In this document: piece after piece, positions 34,504-44,612 of the stretch
Layout: every line of letters starts with the position of its first letter
Position numbering within the stretch: position 1 is the first letter of the stretch
NCBI GenBank assembly: GCA_014529385.2
Contig: CM043962.1
Span: forward strand, 84,159,621 to 84,223,620
From: Adiantum capillus-veneris
Taxonomy: Eukaryota; Streptophyta; Polypodiopsida; Polypodiales; Pteridaceae
Direction: 5' to 3'
DNA: 64,000 nt
Notes under the pieces: model-generated
What the model saw: only the letters and a program-made list of their open reading frames with translations
What the model was told of the DNA's origin: nothing
Database searches by the model: none
Translations under genes and position numbers: made by a program

Positions 34504-34519
34504 TTACCTCTCTCTTGAA
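34504..34519 (-). promoter_or_regulatory. Polypurine tract of copy A
   Basis: Minus-strand TTTCAAGAGAGAGGTAA immediately precedes the LTR start; the same tract is found in copy C at 46,242-46,257. Confidence 0.75.
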
Positions 34520-34829
34520 ATCATAGTCGTCCTTGACTATGGTGTAGAGAAGATAAAGCATATTCATGAGTCCTTTTCTTAGCTGGTAGAGGATCCCTAT
34601 GTTACCCTACGACATCATTCCACAATGGATGACTAGTCCATTTGGCACCTGAGAGCCTGAGGCTACCACAAGCATGTCTGCACATGGGAGACGTCATCTC
34701 CGCAAACTTGATCTAAGCATGCATACTACTTAATTTTTGTGTACAATAAAGAAAAAGAGAGTCTTATAAGACAAAAACTTTGTTCATTTTTAACATTTTA
34801 TACATTTGCTTACTCTTGGGAAGCATTGT

Positions 34830-36958
34830 AAGCATTGACAAGGTTTAGGTTATCCTTTAATTGTATGCCTTGCATCTTTCTAGCATCTTCAAAAGGATAA
34901 TTCTTAAACTTAATAAGATATCGTCGGATAGCCTCTTAATACCTTGTCTTCATGTCGGAGAATGGACTCGGGCTGCAGCACCTCCTCTTGGTCCTCGATC
35001 TCCGGTGGTTCTTCAATAGTTGGTTCTTGAGGTGGCTCTCCTTTGTAAGGCTTTAGTAGGCTCACATGGAAAGCATTGTGTATGAGCCAATAATTGGGCA
35101 ACTTGAGTTGATAGGCCATCTCATTGATTGGCCTAAGAATCTGGAAGGGACCATAGTACCTTTTTGCTAGTTTAGCATAGTACTTTTGGTGGCCCGTAGG
35201 ATTCTTGCCCGTTGTGTGCCTTAATCAAGCCTTGGGAAACTTTAACAAGACCAAATCGTTTTCCTTAAAGGCTTGCACTCTTCTGTGCTTGTGAGCAGCA
35301 GCCTTTTGCCTTTGCTATGAGATAGAGATAGCATCCTTAATCTTTTGAAAAGATTCTTGTAGGTCTCGGCTATACTCATCTGCAGCAGCGAAGATCTTCC
35401 CATGTACCTTAAGTAGCAAGGGACTTTTTGATCTTCCCTCAATTACCTCGAAAGGTGCTTTTCCCGTGGAAGTATGTATAGTGTTATTGTAAGCATACTC
35501 CACTAAGGGTAAGTACTTCTCCCATTGGGATCTCTGATCTACTTCCATTACATAGGCTTTTAGTAGATCGAGAATTTTTAGGTTAGCTATTTCACTTTGG
35601 CCATCTGTTTGTGGATGATAGGCCGAAGAGAAGTTTAGCCTTGTTCCTAAATTCTCAAAGAGACCCTTCCAGAAATTACTAGTCATTCTAGGATCTCTAT
35701 CCGACACTATAGACATTGGCAAGCCATGGTACTTGAAAATTTGTGAAATGAAGAGGGTTGCCATTTGATGGGCTTTGATAGTCTTTTTGACAGGTATAAA
35801 TGAGCTTGTTTATTGAACCTGTCTACTATCGTCCATATTTCCGTATTCCCATGGATAGACTTAGGCAATCGAAAGATAAAATCCATGGATATGCTCTCCC
35901 ATGGTGAATTAGGGATTGGCAAGGGTTGAAGCAATCCAAGTTTCTTCCCTCTATCAAATTTTGTCTTTTGGCAAACCACACATTTAGAAACATACTCTTG
36001 TATGTTCACTTTTATGGTAGGCCAATAGAAATATGTTTCAATTCCCTTTAAGGTAGATTGAATCCCTCTATGCCCCGCATACGGTGGAGCATGAGATTCA
36101 TACATTACTTTCTCACGTAGTGAGTTAGTAACGCATAGTCTATTGCCATAGAGAAGATAACCATCTTGTAAAGTAAATGGTTCTTCTTTCTTCCCTAATG
36201 CAAGGGCTGAAATCACATCTCTAAAATCGGGATCAATAGCGTACTCATCTATCATTGAAGATAGATCATTGTGAGTTGCTATGGAAACCGCATTCACTCT
36301 CGGCCATCTTGAGAGTGCATCGGCTACTTGATTATGCTTGCCAGCAATGTGAGCAATATGAAAATGAAATTGCGAAATGAAATTTGCCCACCTCATTTGT
36401 TTGTCGGAGAGCTTGGTCTGCGTCATGAAGTACTTAAGACTTTGGTGATCCGTTCGCAGAATAAAAGGAGTCCCCAATAAATAGTGCTTCCATGAGTCTA
36501 AGGCATGTAGAACTACAAGGAGTTACTTTTCATATATGCCTAGAGCTTGCTCAACATGGTCGAGCCTTCGATTCTCATAGCCTATGGCGTGCCCTTCTTG
36601 GAGTAAAACAGCTCCAAGGCAATCACCACAAGAATCACATTAGACCTCAAATGGTTTTGAGAGATCCGGTAGTGTAAGCACAGGTTGAGAGATAAGATTT
36701 TCTTTAAGCTTTTCGAAAGCATTGTTCTCCTTAGCAGACCATGTGTACCTAACACTTTTTTTTGTTAGGTCATGTAATGGTCCCGCAATTTGTGAGAACT
36801 TTTCTATGAAGCGTCTATAGTATGCACACATACCTATAAAGCTTCTTAGTTCATGAAGATTCCTTGGTTTAGGCCATCCTTTTATTACCTCTAACTTTGA
36901 TGGATCCATCTGGATGCCATCTTGAGAGATAATGTGACCTAAATACGATAGCTCAAAT
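34830..36958 (-). pseudogene. Chromovirus copy A: RT end, RNase H, integrase, degenerate chromodomain
   Basis: Reading down from 36,958: YLGHIISQDG and DPSKLEVIKGWPKPRN (end of RT), RNase H (FILRTDHQSLKYFMTQTKLS, HNQVADALSRW), integrase zinc domain (HAPPYAGHRGIQ... KCVVCQKTKFD), SMDFIF with the first Asp, a frameshift near 35,750, IVSDRDPRM with the second Asp and HPQTDGQSEIAN with the Glu, then LIHNAFHVSLLKPYKGE and a chromodomain-like end. Frame breaks also fall near 36,600, 35,320 and 34,920. Everything upstream of the RT thumb is missing: the copy stops at 36,958, where plus-strand element D begins. Confidence 0.85.
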
Positions 36959-36962
36959 CTAC

Positions 36963-37667
36963 AACTTTAAACAAAAACATGGTGAGTCTGTTAGGGATTG
37001 TGCAGCCGAAATGAAACAATATATTGCTAGATGCCCAGAGATGGAGATACCTGCAGAAGAACGACTTGTATCCTTGTTTTTGGAGGGACTTCTAAAAAAA
37101 GAACTTCATGCTATACTCTATAGTAAAAAGAATACAACCCTAGAAGCATGTGTGTCTGATGCTATTGACCTAGGAGACAATTGTGAGATCTTCAATGAAC
37201 GGGATGTCCCTAAGGATAACCAAAGTGAGAAGACAGCATCCACAAAACCAGCACAAGTGGGAACAGCTGTTGCGGCACCACTCTCAGCCATAAAAGATAT
37301 GCTAAAAAGGATGAATGACATGATGAACAATATGCAAAAAGCACCTATGAGAGGATCGGGACAATGGATACCTCCACAAAGACAACCAATTAGGCCACAT
37401 AAATGGTGTGCAATCGAGGGTAAATGGACCAACCATGAGACCCAAGAGTGCTACTTCAGACCAAAGTATGATGGGAATGTTCAGTACATGCCCATGAGGC
37501 CCCAGGGACAACCCATGTACAGATATCAGCCTAATATGGCCCAAGCTCAAAGACCACCAATGGGTATGGAAAGACCTCAACCTGTGTTGGGACAACAACC
37601 TCCGTATCCAAGACATAATGTGGTGTCTGTAAAGTACATGCACTCGGAAGGAGTCATAGATGAATAA
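36963..37667 (+). CDS. D gag, capsid part
   Basis: The frame is open from the junction: KQKHGESVRDCAAEMKQYIA, RLVSLFLEGLLKKELHAIL, a normal Retrotrans_gag core lacking its N-terminal third. From residue 100 on it is Gln/Pro/Met-rich and likely disordered (QQPPYPRHN). An odd HKWCAIEGKWTNHETQECYF block (about 37,398-37,457) has a C...H...C arrangement resembling a zinc knuckle. It ends at 37,667. Confidence 0.75.
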   Translation, partial: NFKQKHGESVRDCAAEMKQYIARCPEMEIPAEERLVSLFLEGLLKKELHAILYSKKNTTLEACVSDAIDLGDNCEIFNERDVPKDNQSEKTASTKPAQVGTAVAAPLSAIKDMLKRMNDMMNNMQKAPMRGSGQWIPPQRQPIRPHKWCAIEGKWTNHETQECYFRPKYDGNVQYMPMRPQGQPMYRYQPNMAQAQRPPMGMERPQPVLGQQPPYPRHNVVSVKYMHSEGVIDE

Positions 37668-37714
37668 GCATTAGTGCCTGTTACACCCTATGCAAAGCCT
37701 AGTCCATCTAAGTA

Positions 37715-38665
37715 ATGGTAGAGGGAGATTGGTATAGTCCACATCCACCACCAATTGAGGAAGCCATGACTTATGCTCCACTAGAGCTCACACCAATGTA
37801 TTATGTAGTTGATCAAGGTGTCAGACCTCCCATGGGAATACCCATGATGAAGCCCAAAATAGGAAACTGTCATAACTGTGGTGCTGATGACCATTGGAAG
37901 AACGAATGTCTAGAGCCTGACAAAAATCTCAAACCAATCGAAGCCTATTGCATACAATGTTGCAAAAAGGGAGGACACTTTCCAAAAGATTGTCCTAAGA
38001 ATCCTTTGAACAAGGGAAAAATTGTTGTAAACATAGTCCAAGTGATGCCTAGTAGCTCATCAGAGAGCGAACCGATTGTTCCAATCAAGGTAATCACTAG
38101 AACCCAGGCAAAGAAAAAGAAACACAATTCCTCTGATGATTTGGAGAACACAAAATTTTCTTCTCAAAGAATCAAAAGGAGCAGAAGCAAAAGATATGAG
38201 ATGAGAAAACAAAAACGTGTTGAAAACGAAGAGAAAGCAAAAATGCTAGCCCAGGACAAGTTGAAAGAAACTAGCAGTGAATTCAAGGAAACAACCGTGA
38301 AATGTGGAGGATCCATTCTGGTCGATAAATTTTTTTAGCCTATTAATGCTGCCTTGGAAGCTTACCAAGCAGGACTTAAAGCAGGCCAAAACATGGAAAA
38401 CAAATGGAAAAACTATCCATCTCCAGACATGGAAGTAGCAAAGTTGGAGGCTTATCAAAACTTGGTAAGAATCATGAAAGAAATGCTGGATAAACAAAAA
38501 CCCAAGCTTGAAAATATTGCAAAACTAGAAGAGCTTGCGGTAGAAGAAACATCACCAAAATCCCATGTGGTGGCAGAGCCCCACCTTGAAACAAATGAAC
38601 CAGAGCTTATAGTGCCAGATAGCGAAGATGCCTTAGATGGAATTCCATTTGTAGAGGAAGACTAG
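37715..38665 (+). CDS. D gag C-terminal part with two zinc knuckles
   Basis: 37,715-38,338 contains CHNCGADDHWKNEC (C-x2-C-x4-H-x4-C) and, about 20 residues on, CIQCCKKGGHFPKDC, which has one extra residue before the His. Both bind nucleic acid in nucleocapsids. A Ser/Lys/Arg-rich basic stretch follows (QRIKRSRSKRYEMRKQKR). A TAG at 38,336 separates it from 38,354-38,665, a Glu/Lys-rich spacer in another frame. Confidence 0.7.
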
Positions 38666-38746
38666 CCAGGACACTTATGGGAAAAGGTAAGAGAGATCAA
38701 TGATGGGAGCCTAACTTTAAAGTCAGCTCCTATAGAGGAATTCTGG

Positions 38747-39430
38747 TTGGATAACCTACTATCTTATATGAACATGGATTTCCAATCCTTGTACGGTGAT
38801 TGTGGATCGAAGGATTCAGGAATATCTAAACCATTGACATTAAAAACGTTACCTTCTTACTTGGAAGATAACGAAGATGAATCCATCATTTGCAAGACCA
38901 CTCAAGTAAAAAGAGCCAAACAGACCCTAGAAGTAGACAACATTCATTCAATCATGTTTACACCTATCCAATGCACTCTTACTTTGGGAGAACTGTTGAA
39001 ACTCAGGCCATACATATGGAACGATTTACAGAAAACCCTAGAGAAGGTGGGGATAACGGGGTTAATCTCTAAGCATTTAGAAAAATTAAAAAATGAAATG
39101 GAAAACAAAGAGATTCGATCAATTCCTATGAACAAGGTCGGAGAATATTATGAAGGGGAAGAAGGAAACACTACCCTCCCAGTGAAATATAATGACATTG
39201 AAACCATGGAAATACTGGATAGTGGAGCTGGCATAGCCATAGCCACTAAAGCAGTATGGGAATCTTGGGGACAGCCAGCCATTAGACAAATGCGAATGAC
39301 ATTGCAGCTGGCTGACAGACACATTGAGAGACCATTAGGGCTACTAGAAAAAGTGATAGTCAACTCCTGTGGAATTGAATATCAGCACACTTTTGCCATA
39401 GTAAACTTTGGGAAAAAAACTCAACTATGA
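38747..39430 (+). CDS. D aspartic protease region
   Basis: 227 codons. The first 140 are an acidic spacer; then comes ETMEILDSGAGIAIATKAVW with the DSG catalytic triad, MTLQLADRHIERPLGLLEKV and HTFAIVNFGKK. The final strand (ILGRPF-like) is present just after 39,425 but out of frame, so the protease is cut short by a frameshift in an A run. Confidence 0.75.
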   Translation: MDNLLSYMNMDFQSLYGDCGSKDSGISKPLTLKTLPSYLEDNEDESIICKTTQVKRAKQTLEVDNIHSIMFTPIQCTLTLGELLKLRPYIWNDLQKTLEKVGITGLISKHLEKLKNEMENKEIRSIPMNKVGEYYEGEEGNTTLPVKYNDIETMEILDSGAGIAIATKAVWESWGQPAIRQMRMTLQLADRHIERPLGLLEKVIVNSCGIEYQHTFAIVNFGKKTQL

Positions 39431-39500
39431 AATCATATTGGGAAGACCTTTCATGCAACAGGTATAGCTTATCCAATATTGGAAAAAAAACTATCTGTAC

Positions 39501-40347
39501 TTGACGCAAGTGGGATCTATAACAAGAGTCAATCTAAAAGATCACACCTATAGAGATGTCTTGAAAACACCCATCCAAGAGTTTGATTCAATCTCTTCGG
39601 TTGAAACTAGACTCCCATCTTGGTTAAACAAAGACACTCAATTTGGATGTGCGGAGCTTCAGAAAATGGAACTTAAGAGGAGAGGAATGCATCCTAGAAA
39701 GGGACTCTATAGACGAAGCCTACATACCTGAACCCTTTCCAGATCATTTATTTGAACCATTTGAGTGGACTCAAATTTTAGCAACAATGGATGTATGTGT
39801 GAATACGTCTATGCCTACTCAATTTTGCAATGAGGATGGCTACGACATAATTCCCATCCAAATGATGTCAGTCCTTAACATTGAAAACAAAGATGAGGAA
39901 GCAAAGGACTTGATGAAAGCTCAACAAGTCTTTTCTGACCTCTATTACGATGCAACTGATGTGTTAGATGAACACTCAGCTACCTCAAAAGATTCGGGGT
40001 CAGAAAAAGAGCATACAAGAGCTCAGTTACTCTTAAAGGGTGGGGAGGAAAAGTTTTTTGACTTTCCAAACCAGAAATCAAGAAGACAAAAATGGTATAG
40101 ACAAAAGAGAGACACCAATATCATGAAAGCACGACCTATGCCATCAGTCTTCAGTAAAACACAGTTCCTGATGCAGATAGATGCTAATGATTGTGTGAAG
40201 GACAAAATAACGGGTAGATATCCTTCAAACAAAAACTCAAAAATGTATCAGACATCAAGAAAATCAAGGAAGGGTAATCACGAAGAACATCAGGATAAAA
40301 AACCACTCATGACAAGAGTCGAGCGGAAAAAAAATATCAAGAGTTGA
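39501..40347 (+). CDS. D spacer between protease and RT
   Basis: Two overlapping frames (39,501-39,731 and 39,643-40,347) encode acidic and then Lys/Arg-rich sequence without a domain I recognise. In long gypsy elements of this type such a spacer links protease and RT. Confidence 0.5.
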
Positions 40348-40541
40348 AAAAATCTCTAAAGGAGATATACACAACCGAAATGGAAACCACAAAAGAGGAT
40401 GGTAAGGATGTAATGCATGTTCCATCCCATTACAAAAAGTATACTCTCTAAGATCGGAAAATCATAATCAAACAACCTGTTAGGGAACTATGGAAACAAG
40501 GCGAGTCTTACGAAGGACCTGAAAATGCTAAAGGGGTAGAC

Positions 40542-42141
40542 TTGGCTGAACTAGGAGAAGAGCCTAGACCGGCTTATATCACAAATGACCTAACAGAAGA
40601 AGAAGAAAAGCTTTTGCTGAGCTTGTTAAAGGAATACCGGGATATCTTTGCTTGGTCTTATAATGATCTCAAGGATATTGATCCAGAAATCTATCAACAT
40701 ACTATACCCATGAGAGATGATGCGAAACCAAGTAGACATAGACCATACAGTTATAACGAAACATTTGCCAGGAAGATCAGAGAAGAGATTGAAAAACTGA
40801 AGGAATCCAAATTCATTTATGAAATTGAACACACGGATTGGGCGTCTCCAAGTGTGGTAGTACCTAAGAAGAATGGGAAATTACGAGTGTGTGTTAATCT
40901 CAAAAAAGTGAATGCAGCTACCATTAGAGACAACTTTCCTCTTCCAATAACTGAGCATGTTTTAGAACGAGTGGCAGGAAAAGAATCCTACAGCTTCTTA
41001 GATGGTTTTCGGGATACAATCAACTTTTGGTTGACCCAAAAGATCAGCATAAAATTGCTTTTGCAAGAGAATGGGGTATATTTTCCTATCAGGTTATGCC
41101 GTCTAGGTTAACTAATGCTCTAGCCACATTTCAGAGATTGATGAGGCATGCTTTCAAAGATTATCTTCAAAAATTCTTAGAAGTATACATGGATGATCTA
41201 TGCGTACATTTTTCAATCTGGGTTGATCACTTTGAACACCTCAAAAAGGTATTCGAGAAATGTAGACTTTATAGGATTTGCTTAAATCCTAAAAAGTGCA
41301 CATTCATGGGAAGACAAGGGAAAATTCTTGGACATATAGTGTCTAAAAATGGCATAGCTACCAATATTGAGAAGATTCATGTCATTGCTGATTTTCCTAG
41401 ACCAACAACAGTCAAGGGGGTACAAGCCGTCATGGGACATCGTGGATATTACCGATGGTTCATCTACATGTACACTATAATCGCAAAACCCATGTATAGC
41501 TTGATTACGCACTTTGAATGGACTGAGGCATGTGAAGAATCCTTCATGAATCTTAAGCAAGCTCTCACCTCAGCTCCAATATTGAAAGCACCTAATTGGT
41601 ATAAGGTACTCCACGTACATGTAGATGCTTCAAACTTTGTTATTGGTTGTATACTAGCCCAACCAGGAGAGGGGAAAATTGACTTTCCTATTTCTTTTGC
41701 TCGCCGACAATTGAACATGGCAGAAAATAATTACACCACCACTGAAAGAGAAGGACTAGGAATGATCTATGCCATTAAAAAGTATAGACATTACCTATTA
41801 GCCAACAAGTTTGTGTTCTTTGTGGACCACCAAGCTTTGTTATATTTGGTCAACAAGCCATGCAGCACAGGAAGAATAGTGAGATGGTTCATCATTCTTC
41901 TTGAATTTGATTTCACTGTGGTTGTAGGAAAAGGCACTACACATCAACAAGCAGATCATTTGTCAAGGATTGTTTCAGGGGAATCACCTAAAGGGGTAGA
42001 CGATGATCTACCAGATGCCTATTTGTTCTCTATGGAAATGATACCTAGATGGTTGGAAAAAATTGTTTCATTGATGACAATAGCTCAAGTGGATTCACAA
42101 ATACCACTTCCTATCACAATTGATTTAATTATGCAATCGGC
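40542..42141 (+). pseudogene. D reverse transcriptase and RNase H
   Basis: 40,542-41,020 gives WASPSVVVPKKNGKLRVCVN and DNFPLPITEHVLERVAGKES up to SFLDGF, then a one-base loss in a T run near 41,005 shifts frame. The frame 41,027-42,253 resumes with DPKDQHKIAFAREWGIFSYQ, LEVYMDDLCVHF with the YMDD box, LGHIVSKNGIATNIEKIHVI, the RNase H start VHVDASNFVIGCILAQPGEG, and HQQADHLSRI. No second RNase H or integrase follows; coding homology stops where the copia LTR starts at 42,142. Confidence 0.85.
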
Positions 42142-42462
42142 TGTAAAGAATGAGGATGCAAGAGAGCTACACAAGACAAGCACAAAGCACACAGAGATGG
42201 AAAGCTTCTTCTTCTCTCACAGAAAAGAGAGTACAAAAATGACTAAGTGCTAAAACTGAAAAGTAGCACATATGTACATGCGGTCACTAAGTGTGAACTC
42301 GCTAGAAGCGTACTAGGCTGGCACTATAAGTGTAGTCCAGCTGTAGAATCACTGGCAGAGATCCTCCGTGTCAGTCACCTAACGCGCTTGTGAGTAAATA
42401 TTGTAAGCGGCCAAGACCCGTAGTGGATGCCAGCTCAAGATGTAGAGCTCGACATCTCAACA
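42142..42462 (-). repeat. Ty1/copia 3' LTR (321 bases)
   Basis: On the minus strand it runs from TGTTGAGATGTCGAGCTC (42,462) to CATCCTCATTCTTTACA (42,142): TG...CA ends, with a purine tract GAGGGGGAG directly before its start (42,463-42,471). It lies right against the coding part of element D, marking the insertion point of the copia element. Confidence 0.75.
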
Positions 42463-43320
42463 CTCCCCCTCGAGCTCTGCATGTCGCACAGTCCAAGCAT
42501 AGTCTGGAAACGTCTAAGCTTCTCAGCTCTGAGGGCCTTGGTAAAGATATCCGCTATCTGCTCCTCTGTGCTGACGTAGACCAAGTCGATGTCGCCCGCC
42601 AACACTCACTCTCGAACGTAGTGGTAATGGTATGTGCTTGGTCCTGGCATGGAACACTGGGTTCCTAGCCAACTGCATGCTGCTGAGGTTGTCACAATGG
42701 ATGACAATCTACTAGTCCACCTGCACTCCCAAGTCCTAAAGTAATGTGCGTAGCCAAGCTACCTCGCACGCCGCAACTGCTGCACCTCTGTACACGGCCT
42801 CTGTGCTCGATAAAGCAACCGTAGGTCGCTTTTTGCTGCTCCAAGTAACAGCAGCACTCCCAAAAGAGAACATGAAGCCACTAGTAGATCTCCTATCAAC
42901 AATGCTACCTGCCCAATCTGCATCTGTATACCCATACAATGCTAATGGCACATCTGCTGCATAAAACAATGCGTAGTCAAGAGTCCCTTGCACATACCAA
43001 AGTGTGCGTCGTACTCCATCCAAATGTGGCTTCCTCGGAAGCTGCATGAACTAACTCTCCAAGCCTACTGTGTAGCTCAAGTCTGGCCTCATGATAGTCA
43101 AGTAGATTAGACTACCCACAATTTTCCTGTACATATTGACATCCTCAACAACATCACCCTTCTCTGCACTCAGCTTTGCATTCACATCCAAGGGAATGGA
43201 AATTGGCTTACAATCAGCCATACCATACTTTGACAACATTTCCAAAGCATACTGTCTCAGTGACAACCATACACCCTCTGGAGTCCTGATCACCTCAATG
43301 CCAAGAAAGTAGCGCAACTG
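42463..43320 (-). pseudogene. Ty1/copia RT end and RNase H
   Basis: From 43,320 down: YFLGIEVIRTPEGVWLSLRQ, YGMADCKPISIPLDVNAKLS, MYRKIVGSLIYLTIMRPDLS (RT end), then LYGYTDADWAGSIVDRRSTS with the RNase H Asp, SKKRPTVALSSTEAVYRGAA with its Glu, and after a stop VIHCDNLSSMQLARNPVFHA, ending with pieces near 42,500. The usual AEY motif reads AVY here. Everything 5' of the RT palm end is missing; the upstream reading frame belongs to a gypsy gag. Confidence 0.85.
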
Positions 43321-44240
43321 AAGCTTCAAGCAACGCCATTCGGTAAGAACTTTATCTTTAGTATCACTTGGAAGAAATTGCTTCATGATGGAAACTCGTA
43401 GAGTTTTCTATGTCTTTTGGGCTTCTCCATTGCCACGAAGGCTAGCCCACCATTGACGAGCTGATTTTTGGAAGTGCATAGCTACATGGCGTAGCTTGGA
43501 GGACTCTGTGAAGCCCTCATCCCCAAAGGCCGTATCAAATTGCTGGATGAAGGCCAACACTTTGTCAGTAGCACCAAAGGTGCCATCGTAGGTGAGAAAA
43601 GAGATACTCTTTCCTCCCTCCTTGAACTTCTTTAGATTTTGTGACCTTCGCCATGCAGGAAATGATTTGCGATGTCCTCCCCTCTTTTATTCTCTAGGAG
43701 AATATCCATAACTTTCATCGAAAGAGGAGGAAGGTGAAGAAGAAGGAGAAGAGGGTGACCTCTTCCTAGCCCTTTTCTTCTTTTGTTTCCTCTCTTGCCT
43801 TTCAGAGTGATGAGGAAAAGGACTATAGGTTGTTCTTTTCCTCTGGGAGGAGTAGGCGATCGTCTAGACCGCCGTCTTCGTGGAGCCACATCTTCAGAAG
43901 AACTTAGACTGTCATTGATTTCTTTCTCTTTGGATTCCTCCTCTCGAATGGGAGAGAGTCTTCTTTTGGGGGTCTCTTCAAGAGGCCTCCTAAGCTCCCT
44001 CTCCTCTGGGAGAGGAAGGGAAATTCCATAAGCACGAAGTTGTTGAGTAACTTCGGCTTGCAAAACGGGGTTGCCCATAGCTTGTTGCAACCTAGTGACG
44101 AGATAATTCACAAACATGGGAGCATCATCATTAGCACCTTCATGTGCAAAATCAAAGCTATCAATGTTCATTCTACTCTCTTGACTATTGTCAGCCATGT
44201 TAACAAAATTTATGTTTATACTTAGTGTATGCTTTGGCAA
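43321..44240 (-). pseudogene. Chromovirus gag, copy B, truncated and joined to copia RT
   Basis: Near identical to the first half of gag C. MADNSQESRMNIDSF marks the likely start at about 44,198; then the Arg/Ser-rich RRPLEETPKRRLSP, a frameshift near 43,800, and in the next frame the capsid core (HFQKSARQWWASLRGN, TEWRCLKL). A TGG to TAG change in KTWKTLRVS is seen at about 43,408. At GAAGCTTC (43,319-43,326) the sequence switches to copia; the reading frame from MKQFLPSDTKDK continues without break into it. Confidence 0.85.
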
Positions 44241-44612
44241 TACAAAACCTTAGTTGCCACTCCTCTTACCCTTTGAAAATCGGCTCTTAAGTATCTACAC
44301 CCACGGCTCAAAGTGGTTAATTATAGAGAGTAGAGGAGTAGGTCTAACATAGCGGAATTGCCAAGGGCTAGCTCCTTTCGGACTTCTTATGGCTCAATAA
44401 TGGTAAAGCCGTAGGCAAGTCTAAAAAGACTCCATTATTAAGTCCAAAGCTCCCGAGGTGTGCACCATCCCCCACATAGTGGGCTTAACAAAACCGATAT
44501 TAGATCCCAGTTCCACTTACTCTATTATAATTAACAACATCAACCATTTATAGGCTACTTAAGGACCTCTCTTCTTAAGCAAGAAAAGAGAAACCAAATG
44601 CTCTGATACCAA
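44241..44612 (-). promoter_or_regulatory. Leader and tRNA-Met primer binding site, copy B
   Basis: Untranslated leader matching 51,420-51,791. The minus-strand TGGTATCAGAGC at 44,611-44,600 pairs with initiator tRNA-Met; one base separates it from the LTR end. Confidence 0.85.

Larger units (their letters stand above)
36959..42141 (+). mobile_element. D: Ty3/gypsy element, gag to RNase H, truncated at both ends
   Basis: Gag, two zinc knuckles, a protease, RT and RNase H lie in order on the plus strand. No LTR is present on the left, where gag starts abruptly next to copy A, and on the right the element is cut by a copia LTR at 42,142 before any integrase. The phrase FAWSYNDLKDIDPEIYQHTI before the RT is typical of the Tat side of gypsy elements. 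Several frame breaks occur, but long frames survive, so it is younger than E1 or E2. Confidence 0.85.

Noticed and set aside
43783-44031. Plus-strand frame opposite gag B (and its twin at 50,962-51,210)
   Set aside because: Antisense of the Arg/Ser-rich gag region; gag on the minus strand explains the sequence.
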